The position numbers were made by a program, and so were the translations under genes. DNA of 64,000 nucleotides. Source: Billgrantia aerodenitrificans. Lineage in GTDB: Bacteria > Pseudomonadota > Gammaproteobacteria > Pseudomonadales > Halomonadaceae. Location of the stretch: positions 124,001-188,000 of the forward strand of contig NZ_JABFTV010000006.1 in assembly GCF_021404405.1 (NCBI RefSeq), read 5' to 3'. The notes under the pieces are model-generated. The model did not search any database and was not told the origin of the DNA. It saw only the letters and a program-made list of their open reading frames with translations. Shown one piece after another: positions 44,938 to 54,011 of the stretch (the first letter of the stretch is position 1; every line of letters begins with the position of its first letter).

Positions 44938-45924
44938 TCATACGTCGATACGCACGATACGGCGCATCCACAGGATGCCGACCACGATCATGAAGAATGA
45001 CGCCGCGATCATCTGCCGCCCCACGGGGTCCTGGGTGAGCATGGGCAAGAAGTTCGGCGACACCAGAGTGAGCACACCGGCCAGGGCGAACGGCAGCAGC
45101 GACAGGATCCAGGCCGCCATGCGCCCCTGGGCAGAAAGCGTGCGTACCTTGCGCTGGAAGCGGAAGCGGTCGCGCACCACCGCGGCCAGACCGTCGAGCA
45201 GTTCGGCAAGGTTGCCGCCGCTCTCCTTCTGGATCAGCACCGAGGTGGTGAAGACCATCACGGTCACGCTCGGCACCCGTTCCAGCATGCCCAGCATGGC
45301 GGTACGCACCTCGCCGCCGTAGTTGATCTCCATGAAGGTGGTACGGAACTCGCCGGCGATGGGATCGGCCATCTCCTCCGCTACCAGGTGCATGGCGTCG
45401 CTGAAGGGATGCCCCGCACGCAGGGCGCGAGCCATGATGATCAGGGCGTCGGGCAACTGCTCTTCGAAACGCGCCAGGCGCTGGCTGCGCAGGCGCTGCA
45501 GGTGCATGAACGGCAGCGTCGCCACGCCCACCCCCAACAGCACGCCGAGCAGGGGTTGCGGCAGCAGCAGGAAGCCGACCGTGCCGCACATGCCGCCCAG
45601 TCCCAGGCTCTGCAGCACCACCCGGTAGGCCGGAGTCTCGCGCCCCGCCTGCTCGACCAGCCGCTCGACCCGGGCCATGCCGGGCAGCGCCTCCAGCGCC
45701 CGCTCCAGCGGAGACAGCTGGCGCAGGTACTTGCGCCGCACCAGCGAGGCCTTGCCGTGATCGGCGCTGGCCGAAATGGCATGCAGGCGCTTCTTCAGCC
45801 GCTTCTGCGCCTTGCGGTTCTCGCCGAACGTCGGCACCAGGAAGCTCTGCATCAGCAGGAAGGCGGCAATGAAGATCATGCCGATGAAGATCGCCTCGTC
45901 GGAGAGGTTGACGTTCAGACCCAT
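44938..45924 (-). CDS. tadB: TadB-type inner-membrane platform protein
   Basis: A 328-residue type II secretion F-family protein, partner of TadC. N-terminal helix (IFIGMIFIAAFLLMQSFLV), the LPDALIIMARALRAGHPFSDAM motif of the F domain, a second conserved LIQKESGGNLAELLDGLA segment and two C-terminal helices. Its start overlaps the end of tadA by ten bases. Confidence 0.94.
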   Translation of the reverse strand: MGLNVNLSDEAIFIGMIFIAAFLLMQSFLVPTFGENRKAQKRLKKRLHAISASADHGKASLVRRKYLRQLSPLERALEALPGMARVERLVEQAGRETPAYRVVLQSLGLGGMCGTVGFLLLPQPLLGVLLGVGVATLPFMHLQRLRSQRLARFEEQLPDALIIMARALRAGHPFSDAMHLVAEEMADPIAGEFRTTFMEINYGGEVRTAMLGMLERVPSVTVMVFTTSVLIQKESGGNLAELLDGLAAVVRDRFRFQRKVRTLSAQGRMAAWILSLLPFALAGVLTLVSPNFLPMLTQDPVGRQMIAASFFMIVVGILWMRRIVRIDV

Positions 45925-47276
45925 GACCGCTGGCCTCCCCCCACCTGGAACACCTCCAGCCCAGGATCCAGGCCGCGACGCTTGAGATGATCGTAGAAGC
46001 CCGGCACCACGCCGGTGGCCATGAAGCGCCCCACTACCCGGCCATGCTCGTCGATGCCTTCGCGCTCGAAGCGGAACAGCTCCGACATGGTGATGATCTC
46101 GCCCTCCTGGCCGTTGACCTCCTGCACGCTGACCAGGCGCCGCACGCCGTCCTCCTGGCGCTCCACCTGGACCACCAGATCGATGGCCGAGGAGATCTGC
46201 GAGCGCAGCGCACGAGGCGGCAGCTGGTAGCCGCTCATCGCCACCATGTTCTCGATCCGGGTCAGGGCGTCGCGGGGGGTATTGGCGTGAATGGTGGTCA
46301 ACGAGCCGTCGTGACCGGTATTCATCGCTTGCAGCATGTCGAAGGCCTCACCGCCACGCACCTCGCCGACGATGATGCGGTCGGGTCGCATGCGCAGACT
46401 GTTGCGCACCAGATCACGCTGGGTCACCTCGCCACGCCCCTCGATGTTGGGCGGACGCGTTTCCAGCCGACCGACGTGGGGCTGCTGCAGCTGCAGCTCG
46501 GCGGAGTCCTCGATGGTGACGATACGCTCATCGGCCGGAATGAAACCCGACAGCACGTTGAGCAGCGTGGTCTTGCCGGCGCCGGTACCGCCCGAGACCA
46601 GCACGTTGAGCCGCGCCTTGACCACTTTTTCCAGCAGTTGGGCGATGACCGGCGAGAGGCTGCCATGGGCGATCAGATTCTCGGCGGTGAGACGGTCCAC
46701 GGCGAAGCGCCGGATCGACAGCATCGGCCCGTCGATGGCCAGCGGCGGAATCACCGCGTTGACCCGCGAGCCGTCCTTGAGCCGTGCATCGACCATCGGC
46801 GAGGACTCGTCGACACGCCGCCCGACGCTGGACACGATACGGTCGATGATGGTCATCAGATGCTGGTCGCTGTCGAAGCGCAGCCGGGTCTGTTCCAGCT
46901 TGCCGCGGCGCTCCACGTAGATCGGGTTGGTGCCGTTGACCAGGATGTCTGAGACCGTCTTGTCGGCCAGCAGCGTCTCCAGCGGCCCCAGGCCCAGCAC
47001 CTCGTCCTGCAGCTCGCTGACGATGCGCTGGCGTACGGCCGCGTTGAACGGCAGCGACTCCTTGCTCATCAAGGCCTCGCACACCTGCTGCACCTGGCTG
47101 CGAGCCTCGCGCTCCTCCAGACTGCTGAGCAGCGCCAGGTCCATCACCTTGACCAACTGACGGAACAGCCGCTGCTTGCACTCCTGCTCTGGGGGCGACA
47201 GGCTCACGCCCGCCAGCCCGCGGCCGCCCCAGCCACGCTCCTCATCTCCATTGGTCATGCGTTCGCGAAAGTTCAT
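45915..47276 (-). CDS. tadA: TadA/CpaF-type pilus assembly ATPase
   Basis: Hexameric type II/IV secretion ATPase of 453 residues that powers Flp pilus extension and probably retraction. Visible: the N-terminal domain with [21 protein letters not shown], Walker [19 protein letters not shown], the Asp box [13 protein letters not shown], Walker [21 protein letters not shown] and the His box [15 protein letters not shown]. Start ATG 47276 ([10 protein letters not shown]) has GGGAGG upstream; the 16 codons before it are unlikely to be translated. Confidence 0.95.
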   Translation of the reverse strand: MNFRERMTNGDEERGWGGRGLAGVSLSPPEQECKQRLFRQLVKVMDLALLSSLEEREARSQVQQVCEALMSKESLPFNAAVRQRIVSELQDEVLGLGPLETLLADKTVSDILVNGTNPIYVERRGKLEQTRLRFDSDQHLMTIIDRIVSSVGRRVDESSPMVDARLKDGSRVNAVIPPLAIDGPMLSIRRFAVDRLTAENLIAHGSLSPVIAQLLEKVVKARLNVLVSGGTGAGKTTLLNVLSGFIPADERIVTIEDSAELQLQQPHVGRLETRPPNIEGRGEVTQRDLVRNSLRMRPDRIIVGEVRGGEAFDMLQAMNTGHDGSLTTIHANTPRDALTRIENMVAMSGYQLPPRALRSQISSAIDLVVQVERQEDGVRRLVSVQEVNGQEGEIITMSELFRFEREGIDEHGRVVGRFMATGVVPGFYDHLKRRGLDPGLEVFQVGGGQRSWV

Positions 47277-47302
47277 GGCCGCCTCCCGGACGTCAGCAAG
47301 GG

Positions 47303-48490
47303 TCAGTGTTGCGTGCGATTCCACAGCCGCAGGGACCAGCGCCGGGCAGGCGCCGGCGGCTCGCGCGGTGTCGTCAAGGCAAGCGCCAGCGCCTTGATGG
47401 CGCGTGTCAGCGGTGCCTTGCGGGCCAGATCGATCAACGGGCTGCCGACGTTGATGCTCTGGCTGGCATGACGGTAGTCGTTGGGCAGGGTATGGATCGG
47501 CAGCCGCGGCAGGGCATCGCCGATGGCACCCAACGACACCTCGTTGCGTTTGTCGTAGCGGTTGACCACCACAGTCAGGCGCGCAGGCGGCAATCCGAGC
47601 TCGTGAATCAGGATGTCGCGCAGGCGCTGGGCGTCGTGCAGGTGCGCCACGCTCTGCTGCATCACCATCAGCACGCGGTCGGCGCGCTCGAGCACGCAGG
47701 CGGTGGCACCGTTGATCCAGCGCGGCAGATCGACGACCACCTCTTCATGATCCTGGCCCAGTACGTGCAGCAGTTGCTCGACCCGGATCTCCGGCACCTC
47801 GGCGAGACTCACGCGGTCTTCCGGCGACGAGGCCAGCAGGCCCAGGCCGCTCTCGTGCTGCTGGACATAGGCCGACATGGCCAGGCTGTCGAGGCTGTCG
47901 GCGGCGTCCAGCGCCTGGACCAGCCCGTGGTCGGGGGTCAGGTTGAAATAAAGCGGCAGCGAGCCGAACTGCACGTCCATGTCGACCAGGGCGCACTCCT
48001 TGCCCTCCACCGCCAGCCGATGGGCCAGGTTGGCCGCCACCAGGCTGGCGCCGGAGCCGCCTTTGGCATTGATCACTGCGGTCAGGCTTGCCGCCGGCAG
48101 TGCCTGCTCTTCGCGGCGGTCGCGGACGATCTCACGCAGGAAGCGGCCGATCTCGCCGTCGTCGATGGGCGGAGAGAAGTAGTCCCGGGCACCGGCACGC
48201 ATGGCCAACCGAATCAGCTCCACGTTGCCCTTGGGGCCGACCACCAGCAGCGGTGGGCGCTCGCCGACGGGACGCTCGCACAGCGCCAGCAGCTCCGCCT
48301 CCCAGCACTCTCCCACCATCAGCACCAGCGCGTCGGGCAGCGTCTCTACGTCCTCCAGCGGATCGACGTTTCCGTTGATCAGCTGCCGTAGGGTGACGTC
48401 GATGCCACCCTGGCTGCGCAGCAGCGCTTCCAGCGCCTCCATGTCTGCCCTGGAGCGCCCCACCAGCCGTATCTCGAGCCGTGTCAGCAT
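47303..48490 (-). CDS. tadZ: TadZ/CpaE-type pilus localisation protein
   Basis: A 395-residue protein with a receiver-like N-terminal domain (about 1-130) and a MinD/ParA-like ATPase domain. The Walker A is the atypical TadZ form NAKGGSGASLVAANLAHRLA, in which the usual catalytic Lys after Gly is replaced by Ala. CALVDMDVQFGSL and EVVVDLPRWIN are the later ATPase motifs. TadZ places the Tad machine in the cell, usually at a pole. Confidence 0.9.
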   Translation of the reverse strand: MLTRLEIRLVGRSRADMEALEALLRSQGGIDVTLRQLINGNVDPLEDVETLPDALVLMVGECWEAELLALCERPVGERPPLLVVGPKGNVELIRLAMRAGARDYFSPPIDDGEIGRFLREIVRDRREEQALPAASLTAVINAKGGSGASLVAANLAHRLAVEGKECALVDMDVQFGSLPLYFNLTPDHGLVQALDAADSLDSLAMSAYVQQHESGLGLLASSPEDRVSLAEVPEIRVEQLLHVLGQDHEEVVVDLPRWINGATACVLERADRVLMVMQQSVAHLHDAQRLRDILIHELGLPPARLTVVVNRYDKRNEVSLGAIGDALPRLPIHTLPNDYRHASQSINVGSPLIDLARKAPLTRAIKALALALTTPREPPAPARRWSLRLWNRTQH

Positions 48491-48592
48491 GGCGAATACC
48501 CGTTGGTCGTCAGCCTTGGTTTGCCGGCGGTCGCCCGACCGGCACCGTTGTTTGCGTTTCCGCTCGCTGTGCGCCTTGCGCCCGGCAAACGC

Positions 48593-48892
48593 TCAAGGCA
48601 GCGAACTGGAGCTCATGGGCAGCGACTGCTGCCCCGCCCCGCCGCTGCGGTAGTTGCGCATCGACTCGGCCGCCTTGGCGCCCCCCAGGGCCGGTGCGTC
48701 ATCACCGGGTTCGTAGGTCTGCAACCGCTTGGTGTGCTGCACCGTGTCGCCGAAGGGCGGCAGATCGGCGCCGGGCTGGGCCGCGCAGCCCGCCAGCCCC
48801 ACGGCGGTGGCAAGGGCTGCCAGCCGGATGCCACGGGCGAGCGGGCGATGCGTGGCATGGCCGAGGCCGGCAAAAGGATTCAGTGGGAACAT
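48593..48892 (-). CDS. Small tad-locus lipoprotein
   Basis: A 99-residue lipoprotein. Basic start, hydrophobic stretch and lipobox AVGLAGC (Cys near 35), then a short, likely disordered chain ending in a Ser-rich tail (QQSLPMSSSSLP). No named family recognised. Its place between the secretin and tadZ is the site of CpaD/RcpB-type lipoproteins in other tad loci, so a role in secretin stability is plausible. Start ATG 48892; the upstream frame has no ribosome site. Confidence 0.65.
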   Translation of the reverse strand: MFPLNPFAGLGHATHRPLARGIRLAALATAVGLAGCAAQPGADLPPFGDTVQHTKRLQTYEPGDDAPALGGAKAAESMRNYRSGGAGQQSLPMSSSSLP

Positions 48893-48920
48893 GGCGGACA
48901 CCTCCGTCGTGGCGTTCGGT

Positions 48921-50543
48921 TCACAGGTCATGGCCGAAGCGGCCCTCGGTGCCGCCCGCACGGCGGCTCGACATCAGTTCCAGATCCAGGCTGCTGGGGC
49001 GGGGCCGCGAGCCGCCGTCTTCGTCACGGGCCTGGAAGCGACCGAGCAGATAGAACTCCAGGTCGCTGGGCGCCACGAACGAACCGGTGGGCAGCCGCAC
49101 CTGCTCAGGCGCGAAGGAGCGCGCCAGCCGTGGGGTGACGAAGATCACCAGTTCGGTCTGCTCCTTGATGAACTCCTGGCTGCGGAACAGTGCGCCCAGT
49201 ACCGGCAGGTCGCCGAGGCCGGGGAACTTGGAGACGTTCTCGCGCAGGCTCTCGTTGAGCATGCCGGCGATGGCGATGGTCTGGCCCGAGGCCAGCTCCA
49301 GGCTGGAACTGGCGCTACGCTTGACCAGTGCCGGTACGAAGAACTGCGCCGATACCTGATCGCCCACCCCGACCCGCAGGCTGTTGGCCGGCACCAGGTC
49401 GGAGACGGATACGTTGACCTGCAGGTTGATCGAGCCGGAATCCAGCACCACCGGCAGGAAGCTCAGGCCGACGCCGAACTCCTTGTGCTCGATGGCCACC
49501 TGGCCGTTGCCCTGGGGCACCGGAATGGGAAATTCGCCGCCGGCCAGGAACTGGGCCTGCTGCCCGGTGAGGGTGGTGAGATTGGGCTCGGCGAGGATCT
49601 TGGCCACGCCCTCGCGGCTGGCCGCGTCCAGCACCAGGTTGAGCAGGTAGTCGCTGCGCTGGTAGCTGGCGAAGATACCGGTGTCCTCGATGCTGGCCAC
49701 TGCGGGGGAGAACTCCCGCACCATCGGCCCCAGCGGAGTTCGCGTGCCGTTCTGGAACACCGGCAGACGGAAATCCCCGCCCGGCCCCTGGAAGATGGCA
49801 TCGGGGAAGGTGGCTCCACCGCTGACCGCCCCCAAGCTGAGCGCCGACGAGCCGACGTTGAAGACGTTGAAGTTGGCCTCCAGCCGCTTGATCAGCGAAC
49901 GGGAGACCTCCGCCACCTTGACGTCCAGCATCACCTGGTTGGCCCCGCCCACCTGCATCAGGTTGAGCACTGCATCCTCCCCGCCACCGGCGAAACGCAT
50001 GGCCAGCCGCAGCGCGGTATCCAGCCGCTCGGCGCTGGAGACCTCGCCGCTGAGCACGATGCTGTCCTGGGCCGAGCGCACCTGGATGTTCTCGTCCGGT
50101 AGCAGCGCGTGCAAATGGCCCTTCAGCGCTTCAAGATCGTGGGTCACGGTGACGTTGAGGGTGCCCTGGATGTTTTCCGACTGATCCCACAGCACCACGT
50201 TGGTGGTTCCGGTGGACTTGCCCAGCACGTAGAGCTGACGCGAGCCCATCACCACCAGGTCGGCGATCTCGGGATTGCCCACCGACACCACCCGCACCGC
50301 GCGGGGGAACTGCAGCACCTGGGCCTTGTTCAACTCCACCGCCACCGACACCGTGCGCCCCTCCACCGGCATGGCGACGCTACGCGTGCTCTCCTGGGCC
50401 TGTAGCGCTGTCGCCCAGCTCAGGGCCAGGGCGGCGCACGCCGCCAGCGCCCACCCCTTCCATGCCATTTCCCGCCATGCCGTTCTCGTGTGCGCCGCTC
50501 CCTTCCGCACCGCCGCTCCCCACCCCTCGCCTTGTATGCTCAT
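48921..50543 (-). CDS. rcpA: RcpA/CpaC-type secretin
   Basis: Outer-membrane secretin of the Flp pilus, 540 residues. Signal peptide (GWALAACAALALSWATALQA), a pilus-specific N domain (VAVELNKAQVLQFPRAVRVVSVG, repeated RQLYVLGKSTGTTNVVLWD), a BON-like part (LHALLPDENIQVRSAQDSIVLSGEVSS) and the secretin domain (LAEPNLTTLTGQQAQFLAGGEFPIPVPQ, then LGDLPVLGALFRSQEFIKEQTELVIFVTPRLA). ATG 50543 has GGGGAG upstream; an internal ATG at 50468 is also possible. Confidence 0.94.
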   Translation of the reverse strand: MSIQGEGWGAAVRKGAAHTRTAWREMAWKGWALAACAALALSWATALQAQESTRSVAMPVEGRTVSVAVELNKAQVLQFPRAVRVVSVGNPEIADLVVMGSRQLYVLGKSTGTTNVVLWDQSENIQGTLNVTVTHDLEALKGHLHALLPDENIQVRSAQDSIVLSGEVSSAERLDTALRLAMRFAGGGEDAVLNLMQVGGANQVMLDVKVAEVSRSLIKRLEANFNVFNVGSSALSLGAVSGGATFPDAIFQGPGGDFRLPVFQNGTRTPLGPMVREFSPAVASIEDTGIFASYQRSDYLLNLVLDAASREGVAKILAEPNLTTLTGQQAQFLAGGEFPIPVPQGNGQVAIEHKEFGVGLSFLPVVLDSGSINLQVNVSVSDLVPANSLRVGVGDQVSAQFFVPALVKRSASSSLELASGQTIAIAGMLNESLRENVSKFPGLGDLPVLGALFRSQEFIKEQTELVIFVTPRLARSFAPEQVRLPTGSFVAPSDLEFYLLGRFQARDEDGGSRPRPSSLDLELMSSRRAGGTEGRFGHDL

Positions 50544-50618
50544 GACGCTTCTCCCCTGCCTGTTCTGATAGGCTTCGGCCGACCCGGCGCCAGCCCGGAT
50601 TGCTGCGCTCCCTGCGTT

Positions 50619-51449
50619 TCAGTTGCGCACGTTCACGGTGCTGGCCTCGGTGCCGCGAATCACCATTACCTGGCGCTGCGGCTGAGCCGCAGGGGCCGCA
50701 CGCGGTGGCGGCGGCGCATAGCTTGCGCGCGGCGGCTCGACGTTGAGCAGTTCGCGCTGGGCCGCCAGCAGGTCGGGTTTCTCTTCCTGGTCCAACGGAT
50801 TGCGCAGGGTCAGCTGCACCTTGCCTTCCTGGGTGGCCTTGACCAGGGTCTCCGCCTGGGTGGGGTCCACCTCGAGGGTCACCGCCCGCACGATCACCGG
50901 GCCGTCGCGCTCCTGGGAGGCGATCTGGTCCACCGCCAGCACCTTGAGGTTCTGCAGCACGGTTCTCGACTCCACGCTGTTGCGAGTGCCGTTGCCGTTG
51001 TTGCGGGAGGAGACCACGTCGACCCGATTGCCCGGCAGCAGGAACCCGGCCACCCCGACCACGTCGTCGACCCGCACGCTCATGGCCCGTTTGCCGGGGT
51101 CGAGCAGCGCCGCCAGGGCGCTTCCGCCCAGGTGCTCGGCCACACGCCCTTCATGCAAAATCTCGCCGGCGTAGATCACCTGGTTGCTGATCCGCCCCAC
51201 TACGCGCTCGATGTCGTCGAAGCTGCCCGGCGGCACCGACTCCGGCGGCAACCGCATGACCCGCAGGTCGCTGGCCTGCACCGTGGTGCCGAAGGGAATC
51301 TGCAGCGCCGCCACCACTACCTGACCGGCCTCGGTCAGGGCATCGCGCTCCTGGTTCTGTTCCTGCATCCAACTCATGGCGATCAGCGCTGCACCGCCGG
51401 CCATCAGCAGCGAGACGCAGAACATCGTGACAATGCCTTTCTTCTTCAT
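50619..51449 (-). CDS. rcpC: RcpC/CpaB-type pilus assembly protein
   Basis: A 276-residue periplasmic protein with an N-terminal anchor (IVTMFCVSLLMAGGAALIAMSW), an SAF domain (PFGTTVQASDLRVMRLP, IYAGEILHEGRV) and the RcpC-type segment (GKRAMSVRVDDVVGVAGFLLPGNRVDVV). It is thought to guide the pilus through the secretin. Overlaps the preceding AAA+ gene by four bases. Confidence 0.92.
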   Translation of the reverse strand: MKKKGIVTMFCVSLLMAGGAALIAMSWMQEQNQERDALTEAGQVVVAALQIPFGTTVQASDLRVMRLPPESVPPGSFDDIERVVGRISNQVIYAGEILHEGRVAEHLGGSALAALLDPGKRAMSVRVDDVVGVAGFLLPGNRVDVVSSRNNGNGTRNSVESRTVLQNLKVLAVDQIASQERDGPVIVRAVTLEVDPTQAETLVKATQEGKVQLTLRNPLDQEEKPDLLAAQRELLNVEPPRASYAPPPPRAAPAAQPQRQVMVIRGTEASTVNVRN

Positions 51450-52807
51450 GACGCGGTCCTCCCGCTCGTGTGGGCGTCACCGCCTGTGCGGTCATCGCTC
51501 GTGAAGTCTCCGAAGTAGGTCTGCCAGGCCCAGGCGAGCACCTCGCGGTCGAGGGATTCGCCGCCCCAGTAGCGCAGGTGGTCCCCCGCCAGCCCCAGCA
51601 GGTCGCGGGGGTGGCAGGCCAGCAGCGGCACGCCGAGACGGGCATGCAGCTCATAGATGACGAAATCGACCAGGGTCGGGTCGAAGCCGATGCCGCTCTC
51701 CCGGCACTGGCGGGCCCAGATCTCCCGGTAGGCCTCGCGGCTCAGCGGGGCGAAGCGGATCTTGTAGCCGATGCGGCGCAGGAAGGCGGCATCGGCCAGC
51801 GACAGCGGGTCCAGGTTGGTGGAGAACACCAGCGCCACGTCGAAGGGCACGCTGAAGTGGTAGCCGTTGGCCAGCGCCAGGAAGTCGCGACGCTCCTCCA
51901 GCGGCACGATCCAGCGGTTGAACAGTTCCATGGGCGCCATGCGCTGGCGGCCCAGATCGTCGATCACCAGCATGCCGTTGTTGGCCAGCAGTTGGACTGG
52001 CGCCTGATGAATGTGGGTCGCGTGGTCGTACTGGACCTCCAGACGCTCCATGGTCAGCTCGCCCCCGGTCACCACGCAGGGCCGCCGGCAGCGCACGAAG
52101 CGCGGGTCGTGCCCTTCGGCCAGCAGCAGCGCCGCGCCGGTGTTCCCGGCTCCAGGCATCGCCAGCGGGCTGTGCACCGAGGGATCGAAGCAGCGCACCG
52201 CCTTGCCGCCGGCCAGAATGGCGTGGGGCACCAGCACCTCGCCGGGCAGCAGACGTACCAGGCGACGCGCCATGTAGCTCTTGCCGGTACCCGGCTCGCC
52301 GTGGATGAACATCGCCCTACCGGAGTGCAGCCCCGGGCCGAGCTGATCGAGCAGCATCGGGTCGATCACGGTATCGGCGAAGGCCTGGCGCACTTCGTCG
52401 CGGGAGACGCCCACGTCGCTCAGGGCCTGGGCCCGTACCAGGGTGGTGTAGCGTTCCAGCGGCACCGGTGCCGGCCCGGCATAGCCGTCGCGGATCAGCG
52501 CCTCTATTGCAGCGGCACGACCCAGTTCGGTAAGGCCGAAGCGCAGTGCGCCGCTCTCGCCTTGGCCGCGCACCTCGGCGCGCCCCTCCCGGCGCAACAG
52601 GTGGCATAGCGTCTCCACCACGCTGCCGGCCAGGGCTGCGCTGCGGCTGAGCTGGTGCAGATCGAGCACGCCCTGTTCGAGCAGCTGCTTGGAGAGCAGG
52701 TCCATCAGGTAGAGCGGCGTGAGCCCGGTCTCCTCGACGCTGGCAGGGCGCGGCGGCAGGGCATCGGCGGCATCTTCGCTGCCTGCAATGTCAATTTTCG
52801 TATCCAT
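51446..52807 (-). CDS. AAA+ ATPase of the tad locus
   Basis: A 453-residue ATPase. An N-terminal winged-helix-like region (about 25-110) is followed by an AAA+ core: Walker A FIHGEPGTGKSYMARRLV, Walker B GMLVIDDLGRQR, and a sensor-type VALVFSTNLDPLSLADAAFLRRIGYKI segment. It is not one of the standard Tad motor proteins; it looks closest to MoxR/IstB-like chaperone ATPases. It is inside the operon between tadV and rcpC, and overlaps rcpC by four bases, so it is expressed with the pilus. A role as assembly chaperone or regulator is inferred. Confidence 0.75.
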   Translation of the reverse strand: MDTKIDIAGSEDAADALPPRPASVEETGLTPLYLMDLLSKQLLEQGVLDLHQLSRSAALAGSVVETLCHLLRREGRAEVRGQGESGALRFGLTELGRAAAIEALIRDGYAGPAPVPLERYTTLVRAQALSDVGVSRDEVRQAFADTVIDPMLLDQLGPGLHSGRAMFIHGEPGTGKSYMARRLVRLLPGEVLVPHAILAGGKAVRCFDPSVHSPLAMPGAGNTGAALLLAEGHDPRFVRCRRPCVVTGGELTMERLEVQYDHATHIHQAPVQLLANNGMLVIDDLGRQRMAPMELFNRWIVPLEERRDFLALANGYHFSVPFDVALVFSTNLDPLSLADAAFLRRIGYKIRFAPLSREAYREIWARQCRESGIGFDPTLVDFVIYELHARLGVPLLACHPRDLLGLAGDHLRYWGGESLDREVLAWAWQTYFGDFTSDDRTGGDAHTSGRTAS

Positions 52808-52846
52808 GCCGTCGCTCCTCTATTCGATTACCGCTTAAACCAGCGA

Positions 52847-53362
52847 TCACTGCCAGACGACCCAGGCAGTGGTACCTAGGGCAATGGAAACGGCAAAGGG
52901 GAATTTCTTACCCATCACTTCACCCTCGACGGGCGGAATATAGAGCGGCCTTCCGGTGGCCACCAGGGTGCGCATCATGAGGGAGTAGCGCTCCCATGGA
53001 GAGATCGACTGACGGTTAATCAGTGCACTTAAAGCAAAGCCTAAGGCGATAACGCCACCAACGAAAATACTGATAAGCGCTGCTTGAAGCACACCAACAG
53101 GACCGAGAAAGGTACCTATCGCCGCCATCAGCTTGGCATCCCCGGCGCCGGTAAATCCCATCAGGTAACCCGGCAGTAGAATGGCCAATCCGACCAATAG
53201 GCCATAGATGGCGGCCAGGACACCGCCGGCTCCCGCTGCCCAACCCTGCAGCAGAAACCCCACGGCGGCCCCGGCCAGAATAAGGGTGTTGGGGATGCGG
53301 CGAGTGCGCAAATCGTAAGCTACCGCACAGCACACCAACATGAGGATCATGACATTTAACAT
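52847..53362 (-). CDS. tadV: TadV-type prepilin peptidase
   Basis: A 171-residue aspartyl prepilin peptidase (A24A) with several membrane helices. The two catalytic Asp fall in AYDLRTRRIPN and in GFTGAGDAKLMAAIG. It cleaves the Flp prepilin and the TadE-like pseudopilin at the inner membrane. Start ATG 53362 (MLNVMILM) has AGGAAG six bases upstream. The frame stays open to 53800 but that part crosses the pilin gene in the wrong frame and is not real. It follows flp by 80 AT-rich bases. Confidence 0.92.
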   Translation of the reverse strand: MLNVMILMLVCCAVAYDLRTRRIPNTLILAGAAVGFLLQGWAAGAGGVLAAIYGLLVGLAILLPGYLMGFTGAGDAKLMAAIGTFLGPVGVLQAALISIFVGGVIALGFALSALINRQSISPWERYSLMMRTLVATGRPLYIPPVEGEVMGKKFPFAVSIALGTTAWVVWQ

Positions 53363-53442
53363 ATCACTTCCTAAATGAGTTAAATAAACATCAACTAATT
53401 GCCGAATTCCCTTTCGGCAAATTTTTATAATTTCGAAAAATT

Positions 53443-53619
53443 CTAACCCGTCAGCATGGTAGCAAGTGCAGTCAATCTTGCACTTGCCGCTCCACCGATA
53501 GTGACCATAATTACCGTACCCACAGTAACAAGTAGGGCAGCTAACATCGCCCACTCCACCACCTCGGTTCCCTCTTCTTCGCGCCAGAAGCGCACGACAC
53601 CCTGCATCAGCTTGCTCAT
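53443..53619 (-). CDS. flp: Flp/Fap-type pilin
   Basis: A 58-residue prepilin, the structural subunit of the Tad pilus and first gene of the locus. Leader MSKLMQGVVRFWREEEG with the cleavage site after Gly; the mature part starts TEVVEW and is one hydrophobic helix (AMLAALLVTVGTVIMVTIGG) with a short end (ARLTALATMLTG). The conserved Glu at mature position 5 in other Flp proteins appears as EVVEW with Trp where Tyr is usual. ATG 53619 has GGGAGA seven bases upstream; stop at 53443. It is easily missed because a longer false frame covers it. Confidence 0.92.
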   Translation of the reverse strand: MSKLMQGVVRFWREEEGTEVVEWAMLAALLVTVGTVIMVTIGGAASARLTALATMLTG

Positions 53620-53840
53620 GGTCTTTCTCCCATTTCAGGTTTGTCATCCAAGCTTGCTGCTGTCGGAGTCCGGCGCCTTTGCCCCGGCTCACGTGACTCA
53701 GCATCGCCGTTACAAAGCGGTTACGCTTGGAGAATCTTGCAGAACCGGCGGGCAGGCACGAAACGGCACAGGAGGCAAAAGCTATGCAAGACCTGTACAA
53801 TCCAAGCGTGGAAGTAGAGAGGATATTGCGATTTTGTTGT

Positions 53841-53862
53841 CATATTGGTTGGTGCCAATATG
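53841..53862. promoter_or_regulatory. Operator-like palindrome between flp and the efflux operon
   Basis: A perfect 8-bp inverted repeat CATATTGG-TTGGTG-CCAATATG. It lies 222 bases upstream of flp and 150 bases upstream of the membrane-fusion gene. Size and spacing suit a dimeric repressor or activator. No cognate regulator gene is adjacent. Confidence 0.4.
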
Positions 53863-53957
53863 AGTAGCCTGTTAAGGAAGCTCTGCACTCATTGGCTACG
53901 CCAACGAATCGCTGCGTTGCGCTTCGTCTAGCTCGCCAGTTCGTTCAGTGCTTTCAG

Positions 53958-53978
53958 AAGCCAAAGGAGTTGGCTTCC
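53958..53978. promoter_or_regulatory. Hairpin shortly before the membrane-fusion gene
   Basis: A perfect 8-bp stem GAAGCCAA / TTGGCTTC with loop AGGAG, ending 33 bases before ATG 54012. It could form in the leader mRNA or act as a DNA site. No T run follows, so it is not a typical terminator. Confidence 0.35.
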
Positions 53979-54011
53979 GTCGCGACCCGAAAACCACGAC
54001 AAGAGCCACCC

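Larger units (their letters stand above)
53620..54011. other. Control region between the tad locus and the RND efflux genes
   Basis: About 390 bases without a supported gene, between divergent operons. It holds two inverted repeats, listed separately. The part 53800-53870 is AT-richer than its surroundings. A plus-strand frame from 53892 runs into the efflux gene but has no signal peptide until ATG 54012. No clear sigma-54 or sigma-70 promoter could be assigned by eye. Confidence 0.45.

Noticed and set aside
48593-48892. Naming the small tad-locus lipoprotein CpaD or RcpB
   Set aside because: Position fits, but its 99 residues are too short and too featureless for a firm family call.
53870-53980. 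Possible remnant of a transposable element or MITE before the efflux operon
   Set aside because: Some imperfect inverted similarity of the edges (GGAAGC and GCTTTC) was noticed, but no clear terminal repeats, target duplication or transposase piece.
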